Source: Moraxella sp035181385 (lineage in GTDB: Bacteria > Pseudomonadota > Gammaproteobacteria > Pseudomonadales > Moraxellaceae). From it: a DNA stretch of 64,000 nt. Shown piece by piece: positions 42,764 through 52,590 of the stretch (its first letter is position 1; each line of letters starts with the position of its first letter). A program made the position numbers and the translations under genes. Under the pieces are notes generated by a model. That model saw only the letters and a program-made list of their open reading frames with translations. It had not been told where the DNA came from and did not search any database. Location: assembly GCF_035181385.1 (NCBI RefSeq), contig NZ_JAXCJK010000001.1:620001-684000 (forward strand), read 5' to 3'.

Positions 42764-42887
42764 ACAAAAAAATGATCTGGCATACACCAAAATATTCATT
42801 TTTATCTGATGGTATCATCACAATAAGCAAAAATTGCCACTTCTAATCGGTTAATAAGTTCGGCACAGATGGTCTTTTTACCTTACC

Positions 42888-43709
42888 ATGCAAAACTTCA
42901 TTCATTTTCTGGCTAAAAACCCCAAAGACATTCGTATGGTTTTTATCGCTGATTTACACCTTTCAGACAGTACACCTGCCATTAATCAAGCGTTTTTGGC
43001 ATTCATCAAACAGCTATCAATTTTACCAAAATTAGAAAGCTTATACATTTTGGGTGATTGGTTGGATGCTTGGATTGGTGATGATGATTATTTAACCTTA
43101 TCCGATGATGAAAAGAGCAAGCACTGGCTAACGCCCATTTTACAATCTTTAAAAAAAATATCAAATAAAATAAAAATCCACATCATGCATGGCAATCGTG
43201 ATTTTACCATTCGTCAAGGGCTTTGTCATATAATTGACGCTCAGCTGATCAAAGAACCATACTATCTAAATAGTCAAACCGATCAAAACAACCACAAACT
43301 TTATCGATTGGAACATGGAGATGGGCTCTGCACCGATGACAAACACTATCAATATTATCGCAAAGCCATCCGAAATCCTATGGTCTCTTGGTTGTTATTA
43401 AAACAGCCTCTAGCCAGTCGTCGCCAACTTGCTCAAAAAATTAAAAATAAATCCAAAAAAAGCAAAATTCAAAAACCAATTGATATCATGGATGTCAACA
43501 CGAAAGCAGCGGAAAAAACCTTAAAAAATTGCGATGTCATCATACACGGACATACACATCGCCCTGCTGTACACCACCATATTCATGGCAAGAAACGATT
43601 AGTTTTGGGAGATTGGCGTTATCACGACAACAAAGTTCAAGCCGTCATTGGGGTCATGAGCGACAGTAGTAATGAAGTTGGTTTATATGAATTTATCCAC
43701 CATATTTGA
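42888..43709 (+). CDS. lpxH: UDP-2,3-diacylglucosamine diphosphatase
   Basis: 273 aa metallophosphoesterase that makes lipid X in lipid A synthesis. Metal-binding motifs: FIADLHLSD, LGDWLDAWIGDDD, HGNRDF, LEHGDGLC and HGHTHRP. It is slightly longer than E. coli LpxH, with about 16 extra N-terminal residues. An ATG at 42936 would give the classical start, but neither has a good ribosome binding site. Confidence 0.92.
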   Translation: MQNFIHFLAKNPKDIRMVFIADLHLSDSTPAINQAFLAFIKQLSILPKLESLYILGDWLDAWIGDDDYLTLSDDEKSKHWLTPILQSLKKISNKIKIHIMHGNRDFTIRQGLCHIIDAQLIKEPYYLNSQTDQNNHKLYRLEHGDGLCTDDKHYQYYRKAIRNPMVSWLLLKQPLASRRQLAQKIKNKSKKSKIQKPIDIMDVNTKAAEKTLKNCDVIIHGHTHRPAVHHHIHGKKRLVLGDWRYHDNKVQAVIGVMSDSSNEVGLYEFIHHI

Positions 43710-43740
43710 TGACGCAAGGAAGATGATACTGTTAACAAAA

Positions 43741-44472
43741 TCAAACCAAACCTACACCACCTACATACATCAGTAGTTGGGTATGCAAATGCCACCAAGT
43801 CAGCACAAATCCTAGCACCAAAAGCGTCGACACCACCCAAAACATCATCTTTGACAATCTGTTTTTTAGTACCAAACTCATCACCAAACCAAGGCATAAG
43901 CCCACAAGCATACCACCAATATGTGCTGCATTATCAATACCAGCAATCGCAAAACCCATGATCAGATTTAGCGTCATGACCATCGCCAAGTTCTTGGTAT
44001 TTAAAATAAACACAGTTGGTGTTTTTAGTCCAGCAAGCATCAACAAAAATGCCCCAAGTCCCATGATGCCTCCTGATGCACCTGCTGAAAGACCAACTAC
44101 ACCACCATTTAATACACCCTGCCAAGTGATGAATAAATTCAGCAAATTACCACCAACTGCCGACAGCAAAAACACCAATAAAAATGATGATTTTCCAATG
44201 ATTTGCTCAACCACCTGCCCAAAATAATACATTGCAAAGCCATTGAACAAAAGATGAATCAGGCCTATGTGCAAAAAGACACTCTGCAACAGACGCCACG
44301 GCTCACCCATTAATGTTAAAGGTAAAAAATTCGCCCCAAAAGATATTAAGTCTTTTGAACTTGGATTATCAAGACTCACACCTTGGGTTAATTGATACAG
44401 CATAAACCCAACAAAACTCAAAATAAATAGTAAGGTTATGGGGGCTTTTTGATATAAGACTTGAAAATTCAT
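43741..44472 (-). CDS. Rhomboid-family intramembrane serine protease
   Basis: 243 aa, six or more membrane segments. Catalytic Ser in LSAGASGGIMGLGAF (GASG), catalytic His in DNAAHIGGMLVG, and HIGLIHLLFNGFAMYYFG in TM2. Cleaves within membrane segments; substrates unknown. Convergent with lpxH. Confidence 0.92.
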   Translation of the reverse strand: MNFQVLYQKAPITLLFILSFVGFMLYQLTQGVSLDNPSSKDLISFGANFLPLTLMGEPWRLLQSVFLHIGLIHLLFNGFAMYYFGQVVEQIIGKSSFLLVFLLSAVGGNLLNLFITWQGVLNGGVVGLSAGASGGIMGLGAFLLMLAGLKTPTVFILNTKNLAMVMTLNLIMGFAIAGIDNAAHIGGMLVGLCLGLVMSLVLKNRLSKMMFWVVSTLLVLGFVLTWWHLHTQLLMYVGGVGLV

Positions 44473-44524
44473 GGTATTTTATTACATTAAAATAAAACAA
44501 CATCATCAAACAAGGGCAGAGAAA

Positions 44525-45511
44525 TCATAATAAGCGACTGATTGCCAGTTCGGTCAGTTGGTATAGTGCATGGCGGTATTTATTATCAGGTAAATGTGCA
44601 AGTGCAATCTGAGCAGCTTTTGCTTCATTCAAGGCACGCTGCTTACAATAATCCAACGCACCTGACGACCTGACCAAATCAATCAGCTCGCCTGCATTGT
44701 CGGTTTTGCCTGTTTGTACGGCGACTCTTAACTTATCATAATCAGCAGGGCTAGAATTCTTTAAAATCTCTAAGGTCTTAATGATTGGCAAAGTGGGCTT
44801 ACCCTCGGCCAAATCATCGCCTAGGTTCTTACCCATAAATTCAACATCACCCACAAAATCCAACACATCATCAATCATCTGAAAAGCATTGCCAAAATGA
44901 TGGCCAAACACACCCAAATCTTCAAGCAATTCATCTCTGCCTTGCAATAGTGCCGCACCTTTGGTTGCCATCATAAATAGGCGAGAAGTTTTGCCATCAA
45001 TGATCTGTAAGTAGTCATCTTCGGTGGTCTCAATGTTATATTGGTGTTGTAATTGTAGTACCTCACCTTCAGCAATATCACAAGTACCGTCCGAAAACAC
45101 TTTTAACAATGCCATATTATCAAAGCCTACCAAAAGATTGAACGAACGAGCAATCAGATAATCCCCAACCAAAACAGCGGTAGCGTTATTCCAAGTGGCG
45201 TTAGCAGTTGGCCTGCCTCGTCTTAATCCAGATTCATCTATCACATCGTCATGCACCAGCGTTGCTGTGTGGAGCATCTCAGTAATCGCCCCCAACTCCA
45301 AGGCTTGTTGATTATACTTGTCATCAAGCATTCTGGCAGTCAATAGCGTAATCAGTGGTCGCATACGCTTACCACCTGCATCAATCACATGTTTTGATAC
45401 CTGCATGACGAGGCGTACTTTTGAATTAAGTGACCCAAAAACTTGCTTATCCATGATGGCAAAATCGTCTGCCACCACAGATAAAATGTCGGTATAAGTC
45501 GGTGTGGTCAT
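44525..45511 (-). CDS. ispB: Octaprenyl/polyprenyl diphosphate synthase
   Basis: 328 aa trans-prenyltransferase that supplies the quinone side chain. First Asp-rich motif HDDVIDESGLRRGRPTAN, second IDDVLDFVGD, plus GGKRMRP and DGKTSRLF. Length and order of motifs are normal. Confidence 0.95.
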   Translation of the reverse strand: MTTPTYTDILSVVADDFAIMDKQVFGSLNSKVRLVMQVSKHVIDAGGKRMRPLITLLTARMLDDKYNQQALELGAITEMLHTATLVHDDVIDESGLRRGRPTANATWNNATAVLVGDYLIARSFNLLVGFDNMALLKVFSDGTCDIAEGEVLQLQHQYNIETTEDDYLQIIDGKTSRLFMMATKGAALLQGRDELLEDLGVFGHHFGNAFQMIDDVLDFVGDVEFMGKNLGDDLAEGKPTLPIIKTLEILKNSSPADYDKLRVAVQTGKTDNAGELIDLVRSSGALDYCKQRALNEAKAAQIALAHLPDNKYRHALYQLTELAISRLL

Positions 45512-45754
45512 ATCATCTATCTCATTTTATTATCTTTATTTTTACTGTCTTTTACCAAAAAATAACCCTGCCTATCATATCACAGTGCAACTTTTTACTC
45601 AAAAAAAATCACCACAAATTCGCCATTTTCATGACAACACAACCTGACATCAACTCTTTTGTAAAACAATTAATATGTCTTAGCAGTGGTTGTTCATTAT
45701 TACTAATTAACCAATTAACTATACAGCTTAAATACATATTAATTAAGCATGAGT

Positions 45755-45789
45755 AAGTATAAGTATAAGTATAAGTATAAGTATAAGTA
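45755..45789 (+). repeat. Hexanucleotide repeat, five copies of AAGTAT
   Basis: Five perfect AAGTAT units (45755-45784) plus a partial one, in the 450-base gap between ispB and the DAHP synthase gene, 171 bases before its ATG. Nothing else is evident in this gap except AT-rich sequence. Confidence 0.9.
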
Positions 45790-45959
45790 AGTGATTATTG
45801 AATTCATTATTTTTTAATAACTATTTGTTATCATTTATTTAAATATCACAAATAAAACTTTAACTTTTGATGATTTTTGGCGTTTAGATACTTGTCAAAC
45901 AGTTGCTTTGCGTGCATAATGGCTGTTATTTTTCTATGTCAATTCAATCAGGTGCTCTT

Positions 45960-47039
45960 ATGTCATTTTTAACCCACCACACAGAAATCGATGATATCAA
46001 TATCGAAAAAATCACTCCGCTCATCACACCTGCTGAACTCAAACGCACTTACCCATTATCCAGTCAGGCTTTTAACACTGTATTGCAAGGTCGTAAAACC
46101 ATTGAAAATATCTTAGATGGTGAAGATAAGCGAATTTTGGTTGTGGTTGGTCCTTGCTCAATTCATGACACCACCGCTGCCCACGAATATGCCGATAAAC
46201 TAAAAATTTTGGCAGAAGAGTTAAAAAATGAATTATTCATCGTCATGCGTGTGTATTTTGAAAAGCCACGCACCACAACAGGCTGGAAAGGACTGATCAA
46301 CGACCCTGACATGAATGACAGCTTTGATATCAAAAAAGGCTTGGGCATGGCTCGTAAACTACTGCTTGAACTGAATGAAAAAGGATTGCCATGTGCCACC
46401 GAAGCCCTAGACCCCAACACACCGCAATATATGCAAGACTTAATCAGCTGGTCAGCCATTGGTGCAAGAACCACTGAATCTCAGACTCACCGTGAAATGT
46501 CGTCTGGTCTATCTTGTCCTGTTGGCTTTAAAAATGGTACGGACGGCTCCATGACAGTTGCGGTCAATGCCATGCAAGCGGTCAAATCAGGGCATAGCTT
46601 TTTAGGTCTGTCGTCAGATGGTCAAGTTTCTATCATCAAATCAAAGGGTAATAAATATGCTCATGTTGTTTTGCGTGGTGGTAACGACCAACCCAATTAT
46701 GATGAAACCGCCATCATCGCTGCTGAAAACGAACTTGCCAAAGGCAAAACCAATGGTAAAATTATGGTAGATGCAAGCCATGCCAATTCAGGCAAAGACC
46801 CTTATCTACAACCAATGGTGATCCAAAATATCGCCAGCCAAATTCAAAATGGCAATAAGTCTATCATGGGCTTGATGATTGAAAGCCACCTAAAAGGCGG
46901 TCGTCAGAATATCCCTGCCGACCTATCACAGTTAGAATATGGCAAATCAGTAACAGATGGCTGTCTAGATTGGGACACTACTGTTGATGTCCTGCGTCAA
47001 TTCGCCAAAGACATCAAGACACACCTACCCAATCGTTAA
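45960..47039 (+). CDS. 3-deoxy-7-phosphoheptulonate synthase (DAHP synthase)
   Basis: 359 aa class I enzyme, first step of aromatic amino-acid synthesis from PEP and erythrose 4-phosphate. Motifs are VVVGPCSIHD, MRVYFEKPRTTTGWKGLIND, GARTTESQTHREMSSG, VGFKNGTDG and MVDASHANSGKDP. ATG 45960 with AGGTG upstream gives the family start; upstream codons are an extension. Which of AroF/G/H it corresponds to in feedback control is not decidable here. Confidence 0.95.
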   Translation: MSFLTHHTEIDDINIEKITPLITPAELKRTYPLSSQAFNTVLQGRKTIENILDGEDKRILVVVGPCSIHDTTAAHEYADKLKILAEELKNELFIVMRVYFEKPRTTTGWKGLINDPDMNDSFDIKKGLGMARKLLLELNEKGLPCATEALDPNTPQYMQDLISWSAIGARTTESQTHREMSSGLSCPVGFKNGTDGSMTVAVNAMQAVKSGHSFLGLSSDGQVSIIKSKGNKYAHVVLRGGNDQPNYDETAIIAAENELAKGKTNGKIMVDASHANSGKDPYLQPMVIQNIASQIQNGNKSIMGLMIESHLKGGRQNIPADLSQLEYGKSVTDGCLDWDTTVDVLRQFAKDIKTHLPNR

Positions 47040-47173
47040 TGTCGGATTTTTTAGATTAAAAAGATTAAAGTTAGTAATCTGACCAAACATTGCCGTTCGT
47101 AATAAGCCTATTAAACCATGGTGGAGAAAATGGCCACTTTGAGCAGACTTGGAGCGAACGTTTTTTTAATCAT

Positions 47174-48058
47174 ATGATTCTTACCATGTCGAACCCTTCT
47201 CTTACAAATGGCAATCAAGGCTCGTTTTTTGGCTCGTTTTATATGGTCATGGCTTGCCTATGCTTTGCACTCATGCTGGTTTTTGTCAAGTTCTCTGGGC
47301 AAAAGTTTGCCATGCACACTTATGAAATCACCTTTTGGCGAGTGCTGTTCACCCTTGTGATTCTAGGCGGATTGTCATGGATTAAAGGACGAGATTTTCG
47401 TACCAATTACCCAAAAGAGCATTTTTGGCGATCCTTGGCTGGCTCAGTCGCCCTATTCATGAATTTTTATGTAGTGCTACATTTGCCCCTTGCCACCGCC
47501 AGCACGCTACAAAACACTTCTGCCATTTTTTTAGGCTTATTATCCATCATTATTTTAAAACAAAAACCCACACCAATCAGTTGGATTTCTTTGATTTTAG
47601 GTTTTGTTGGCGTGATCATCTTGCTAAAACCGACCGCAGGGGGCGACACTTTTGCCATGATACTAGGATTGGTGAGCGGAGCGATTAGCGGTTATGCTTA
47701 TTTACAAGTGCGAGAATTATCCTTACTTGGTGAACCTGCGTGGCGAATTGTGTTTTATCTTTCGCTACTGTCCACCATCATCTCAGGCGTATTGGCGGTA
47801 TTTTTTGGCTTTACCCCCATCAATCCAGAAAGCTTACTTTACATCGTCGGCACTGGGGTAACGGCACTGGGCGGACAGCTTTTGATGACTTATGCTTATC
47901 AAGTTGGACAAAAGTTTGTCGTGGCGACCTTATCCTATATGACGGTAGTTTTTGCCATTTTATTTGGTGCATGGCTGTTTGGCGAGCGACTCGACTGGCT
48001 AAGTTTGCTTGGGATCGGTGTGATTGTAGCCAGCGGAATTTTGAGTGGGAAGAGGTAA
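47174..48058 (+). CDS. EamA/DMT-family membrane transporter
   Basis: 294 aa from ATG 47174, ten membrane segments arranged as two five-segment EamA repeats (FYMVMACLCFALMLVFVKFS to ILLKPTAGG, then MILGLVSGAISGYAYLQV to IGVIVASGILSG). Substrate unknown. Start uncertain: ATG 47186 is equally near and no good ribosome binding site is visible. Confidence 0.85.
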   Translation: MILTMSNPSLTNGNQGSFFGSFYMVMACLCFALMLVFVKFSGQKFAMHTYEITFWRVLFTLVILGGLSWIKGRDFRTNYPKEHFWRSLAGSVALFMNFYVVLHLPLATASTLQNTSAIFLGLLSIIILKQKPTPISWISLILGFVGVIILLKPTAGGDTFAMILGLVSGAISGYAYLQVRELSLLGEPAWRIVFYLSLLSTIISGVLAVFFGFTPINPESLLYIVGTGVTALGGQLLMTYAYQVGQKFVVATLSYMTVVFAILFGAWLFGERLDWLSLLGIGVIVASGILSGKR

Positions 48059-48221
48059 AAAAGACAGAGACAAGCCTTAACAAATAATGCTGACCAAACT
48101 ATCGCTGGCTATTTTTCGTATTTTTTATCTTAGCAAATTCAAATCTGCACATCTGCAATAAGGCAAATATTCAAACACAAGTACAAATCTGCTATAATGG
48201 TTTCATTTTTTTGAGCACATC

Positions 48222-48944
48222 ATGACAACTTTTAAAGACCTACTTTCCAAAGACTTTCAAGACCAACTCAAAGAAATTGGCACAAAGTCATCTACCAAAC
48301 CAGAAACCGACAACAACGACAAACCCACCACCGAACAAGTAATGGGCAAAAAAGAGGTGGCTGGCCAAGTCAAACGCTTTAATCACCAAGGCATTGACGA
48401 AGATAAAGTACTATTCATGCAGGCAATGAGCGGTGTTACCCCTCTAAAACACGAAAAATCGGTCAATTTTTGCACAAAAACTGATTCCAAAGACCCCACC
48501 ACCTTGTTTCGCCGTGCCAATGCCGAAGGGGGTGAAGAACTGTCTGGGGTGAATTTATCCGACATGCAAGCTTTGCTCAACCCTGTGGCAGGTGAAGCAT
48601 TTTTGAGCTACAAAAATCCAACCCTACAAAACAAAGTCTTTGAGCAGTTAAAACAAGGTAAACTTCGTTGGTATGATGCGGTGGATTTGCATGGTGCCAG
48701 CATTGAAGAGGCTCGCACAGCAGTGCAGACCATCATCTCAAATGCCCTAAAAAGTGGTGAAACTGTCATTAAAATTGTGCATGGCAAAGGTGCAGACGCC
48801 ATCATCAAGACCTGCGTAAACGGTTGGTTACGCCAAATCTCTGATGTGATGGCATTTGTTTCAGCCCCAACCAATGATGGTGGTAATGGTGCAGTACTGG
48901 TATTATTAAAACACAACAAAAAATTGTCCAATCGGCCTTTATGA
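48222..48944 (+). CDS. Smr-domain protein, putative DNA/RNA endonuclease
   Basis: 240 aa. A charged N-terminal region is followed by a C-terminal Smr domain (about 150-235) with VDLHGASIEEARTAV and KIVHGKGADAIIK, the LDLHG and HGKG motifs. SmrA-like proteins nick nucleic acid; the role here is unknown. 278 bases downstream an LpxB gene begins. Confidence 0.9.
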   Translation: MTTFKDLLSKDFQDQLKEIGTKSSTKPETDNNDKPTTEQVMGKKEVAGQVKRFNHQGIDEDKVLFMQAMSGVTPLKHEKSVNFCTKTDSKDPTTLFRRANAEGGEELSGVNLSDMQALLNPVAGEAFLSYKNPTLQNKVFEQLKQGKLRWYDAVDLHGASIEEARTAVQTIISNALKSGETVIKIVHGKGADAIIKTCVNGWLRQISDVMAFVSAPTNDGGNGAVLVLLKHNKKLSNRPL

Positions 48945-49098
48945 ACGATGGCAAGATAACAAACAAACCTTATGTTTGTATTGACCAGCCTTACTTTTAG
49001 GTATCGTAAAATTTTCACAAAAACCACCCTTTTTGGTTTATTTTTTAAAATAGGCATGAAATTGGTATGATATGTATCATCATTGTTAAGGAGCTTTC

Positions 49099-50286
49099 AT
49101 GACATCGCAAAGCATGACCATTGGCATTGTTGCAGGCGAGATATCAGGCGATGCACTTGGTGCAGATTTCATGAATAAAATGAATGCCCTACACCCAAAT
49201 ATTCGCTGGGTGGGCGTGGGCGGTGAAAAAATGACAAAAGCAGGATTGGCTTGTGTCATAGACATGGCTCGTTTATCAGTCATGGGAATTGTTGAAGTCA
49301 TTAAGCACTTACCTGATCTTTTGCGTGCCAAACAAGAAATTTTAACGGCTTTTAATCAGCAAAAGATTGATATATTTGTCGGAATTGACGCTCCAGATTT
49401 TAATTTAAGATTGGGTAAGGCTCTAAAACCCAAAGGTATATTTTGTGTGCAGTATGTTAGCCCAAGCATTTGGGCATGGCGTGAAAACCGCATTCACAAC
49501 ATTAAGGCGGCAACTGATTTGGTGTTATGCCTCTTTCCGTTTGAAGTGCCTGTTTATCTCAAACACAACCACCCTGCAATTTGTGTGGGCCACCCACTCA
49601 TTCATCATTTGCAACCAAAAAAAATCAACAAATCTACCAATACAATTTGTTTGATGGCAGGCTCTAGAATTGGTGAAATTCATGCCATTTTACCAATCTT
49701 GTTGGCAAGTTTTAATCAATTATATAAAAAAAATCAATCACTTAATGCAATTTTACCACTTGCTAAGGATGAACATCAACCAATAGTAAAGCAGATGATT
49801 GATGATTTAGTACCTCAGTTATCATCAAGATTGACTATTCTTACACCAACTGATTATCAACACTCCTTTGAATACGACCATGATTATACCGCAAGTCAGT
49901 ATGCCATGCAGATAAGTGACTTGACAATCTTAGCAAGTGGCACGGCAACCTTAGAAGCACTGATGCTACAAGCACCAATGATTGTGGTTTACAAAGTCAG
50001 TACTTTAACCTATGCCATTGCCAAACATTTGATAAAAACCCCTTATGTCTCTTTACCTAATATCCTAGCCTTTGAGCAAACTGGCTACCCCATCGTGCCA
50101 GAGCTGATTCAGACGGATGCAACAGCCGATAACATTGCAAAATACGCCCAAGACATTCTCAACAGCCCAAACACACAACAAAATAAGCTGATTGACACCG
50201 TCAGTAAAATCAAACAACTCAGCAGTGCTTACAACTCTGCTCAAGCGGTTTTGACTCATTATTTGGATAATAAAAGTAATAAATAA
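49099..50286 (+). CDS. lpxB: Lipid-A-disaccharide synthase
   Basis: 395 aa GT19 glycosyltransferase that joins UDP-diacylglucosamine and lipid X. IVAGEISGDALGADFM, FVGIDAPDFNLRLGKALKP, YVSPSIWAWRENR, LCLFPFEVP and LASGTATLEALML are the family motifs. Followed one base later by rnhB. With lpxH it covers two consecutive lipid A steps. Confidence 0.97.
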   Translation: MTSQSMTIGIVAGEISGDALGADFMNKMNALHPNIRWVGVGGEKMTKAGLACVIDMARLSVMGIVEVIKHLPDLLRAKQEILTAFNQQKIDIFVGIDAPDFNLRLGKALKPKGIFCVQYVSPSIWAWRENRIHNIKAATDLVLCLFPFEVPVYLKHNHPAICVGHPLIHHLQPKKINKSTNTICLMAGSRIGEIHAILPILLASFNQLYKKNQSLNAILPLAKDEHQPIVKQMIDDLVPQLSSRLTILTPTDYQHSFEYDHDYTASQYAMQISDLTILASGTATLEALMLQAPMIVVYKVSTLTYAIAKHLIKTPYVSLPNILAFEQTGYPIVPELIQTDATADNIAKYAQDILNSPNTQQNKLIDTVSKIKQLSSAYNSAQAVLTHYLDNKSNK

Positions 50287-50287
50287 G

Positions 50288-51052
50288 ATGAAGGCTCACA
50301 CACAAAACACATACATTCAAGATTGCAAGATTGTGTGCCATAAGAATCACGAATGCAAATCAGACACCATCATCATCGGCATTGATGAAGTTGGACGAGG
50401 TTCGTTATTTGGGCAAATGACTGTTGGGGCAGTGATTTTGGATAATCATTTGACGGGTGAATTTGGACAAGTAGATTTGACAAACACACCGATTGCCATG
50501 ATCAATGACAGCAAAAAACTTTCTGAGAAAAAACGCAATTTAGCATTTAATCCCATCAAAGAAATCTGCCAAAGCCATGCAATTATTGACATTCCAGCCC
50601 ATGTGATTGATGCCATTGACATTTACCAAGCCACACTTTTGGGTATGCGATTGGCGATTGAAAATTTAATGACAATCAATCACATCACACCGATGCACGA
50701 TTTGACCATTTTAATAGATGGTAACGCTAAGCCGACATTATCCAATGAGTTTAAAGCGTACGAAAACAGCATTCATACACTCATTAAGGGCGATGGCATT
50801 CATACCAGCATTGCCTGTGCAAGTATTCTTGCCAAAGTTCATCGTGATAATGCCATGAATGATTATGCCAAAATTTATCCAGATTATCATTTAAGCAAGA
50901 ACAAAGGCTACCCCAGCAAAGCCCACACCCAAGCGATTTTTTTACATGGGATATTGCCAGAACACAGACAAAGCTTTAATCCCATACGAACGATACTACA
51001 ACACCAAAGTAGCACACCTTTTATCTTTGATCAACCACCCAATTTAAATTGA
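50288..51052 (+). CDS. rnhB: Ribonuclease HII
   Basis: 254 aa. Catalytic Asp-Glu in IIGIDEVGRGSLFGQMTVGA, further motifs INDSKKLSEKKR, ILIDGNAKP, and ASILAKVHRDNAM. An N-terminal extension of about 30 residues before the core makes it longer than E. coli RnhB (198 aa). Removes ribonucleotides from DNA. Coupled to lpxB. Confidence 0.95.
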   Translation: MKAHTQNTYIQDCKIVCHKNHECKSDTIIIGIDEVGRGSLFGQMTVGAVILDNHLTGEFGQVDLTNTPIAMINDSKKLSEKKRNLAFNPIKEICQSHAIIDIPAHVIDAIDIYQATLLGMRLAIENLMTINHITPMHDLTILIDGNAKPTLSNEFKAYENSIHTLIKGDGIHTSIACASILAKVHRDNAMNDYAKIYPDYHLSKNKGYPSKAHTQAIFLHGILPEHRQSFNPIRTILQHQSSTPFIFDQPPNLN

Positions 51053-51066
51053 TCAAAAAGCTGGTT

Positions 51067-52485
51067 TTATTTGCGTTTTTTATCACGCTTTTTAAACTCA
51101 GCGATGCGTTTGCGTTCTCGCATGACTTTGGCTTTATTTTTAATTTTTGGGTTTTTCTTGCCTTCGTATGGGTTGGCATTTTGTTTAAATTCCACATGAA
51201 GTGGCGTACCTTCAAGTTGAAAAACATTACGATAAATATTTTCAAGATAACGCTGATAACTTTTCGGCAACGCACTGGTCTGATTGCCATGAATGACAAT
51301 GACTGGCGGATTATGACCACCAAGATGGGCATATCTTAACTTAATACGACGACCGCCCACCATCGGTGGTTGATGATTTTCCACCGCATCTTGTAAGATT
51401 TGGGTCAGCCTAGAAGTTGAGACCTTAAACATTGAGGCGTCATAGGCCTTATGAATTGATGGGTATAAATTTCCTACCCCATTACCATAAAGTGCTGAAA
51501 TTAAATGAATTTTTACCCAAGGCACAAAGTTAAAGCGTCGATCAATTTCAATTTTTAAGAAATCTTTTTGATCATCAGTCAATCCGTCCCATTTATTGAT
51601 TGCAATCACAATCGCTCGACCAGCATTAAGTGCATAGCCAAGCATATGCAAGTCTTGATCCACAATGCCCTCATGTGCGTCAATAACAACCACAACAACA
51701 TTGGCATCTTTAATGGCCTGCAAAGTTTTAACCACTGAGAATTTTTCAACTTTCTCATCAATTCGACCACGACGACGCACACCAGCGGTATCAATGAGCG
51801 TATAAGCCCTACCCCCTCTTTCAAAAGGAATATAAATGCTATCACGAGTCGTGCCAGGCATATCAAACACCACCACCCGTTCCTCTCCAAGCAGGCGATT
51901 CACCAATGTTGATTTACCAACATTTGGGCGGCCGATGATGGCAAGCTTTAGCCCCATATTCTCATCATCATCTTCGCTGTCTTCTGGCATATCAGCGGTC
52001 AATACTTCAAGCAAACTGGTCACACCCTTACCGTGGCTAGCGGCCAGCGGAAATGGCTCACCAAAACCCAGCTCAAAAAATTCTGCTGATGCCGCCTCAT
52101 GCACACCATCCATCTTATTTGCCACAAGAAAAACAGGCTTGCCCAAAGTATGCAAAAAACGAGCAATCTCTGCATCTGCACCAATCAGACCCACTCTTGC
52201 GTCTACAACAAAAACCACAATATCCGCTTCATGAATGGCGGTATAAGACTGGGTCGCCATATAATCATCAATATTACCTGTGCCATCATCCGCCTCACCA
52301 ATACCGCCTGTATCAATGACGATGAATGACTTATTTTCAAAATGTGCATCGCCATATTGACGGTCGCGTGTCAAACCTGCCATATCTGCAACAAGTGCTT
52401 GGCGAGACTTGGTAAATTGATTAAATAAAGTGGATTTTCCAACATTTGGGCGACCAATTAAGGCGACCACAGGTTTAATACTCAT
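51067..52485 (-). CDS. der: GTPase Der (EngA)
   Basis: 472 aa with two tandem G domains, a 50S assembly factor. First P-loop GRPNVGKSTLFNQF with DTGGIGEAD and NKMD. Second GRPNVGKSTLVNRL with DTAGVRRRG and NKWDG. C-terminal KH-like domain and a basic tail. Convergent with rnhB. Last gene of the ndk-to-der block. Confidence 0.98.
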   Translation of the reverse strand: MSIKPVVALIGRPNVGKSTLFNQFTKSRQALVADMAGLTRDRQYGDAHFENKSFIVIDTGGIGEADDGTGNIDDYMATQSYTAIHEADIVVFVVDARVGLIGADAEIARFLHTLGKPVFLVANKMDGVHEAASAEFFELGFGEPFPLAASHGKGVTSLLEVLTADMPEDSEDDDENMGLKLAIIGRPNVGKSTLVNRLLGEERVVVFDMPGTTRDSIYIPFERGGRAYTLIDTAGVRRRGRIDEKVEKFSVVKTLQAIKDANVVVVVIDAHEGIVDQDLHMLGYALNAGRAIVIAINKWDGLTDDQKDFLKIEIDRRFNFVPWVKIHLISALYGNGVGNLYPSIHKAYDASMFKVSTSRLTQILQDAVENHQPPMVGGRRIKLRYAHLGGHNPPVIVIHGNQTSALPKSYQRYLENIYRNVFQLEGTPLHVEFKQNANPYEGKKNPKIKNKAKVMRERKRIAEFKKRDKKRK

Positions 52486-52590
52486 GAATTTCTCAAAAAA
52501 AAGTAATTTTAAATTAACAAAATAAAATGGATAAAAATACCAAATCCTTTGCCATCATCAGACGACAAAGGGCAAAATGGTTCATCAAAC

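Noticed and set aside
45919..45972. Possible leader peptide before DAHP synthase
   Set aside because: A 17-codon frame with three Phe exists, but there is no attenuator hairpin pair or T-run between it and the gene.
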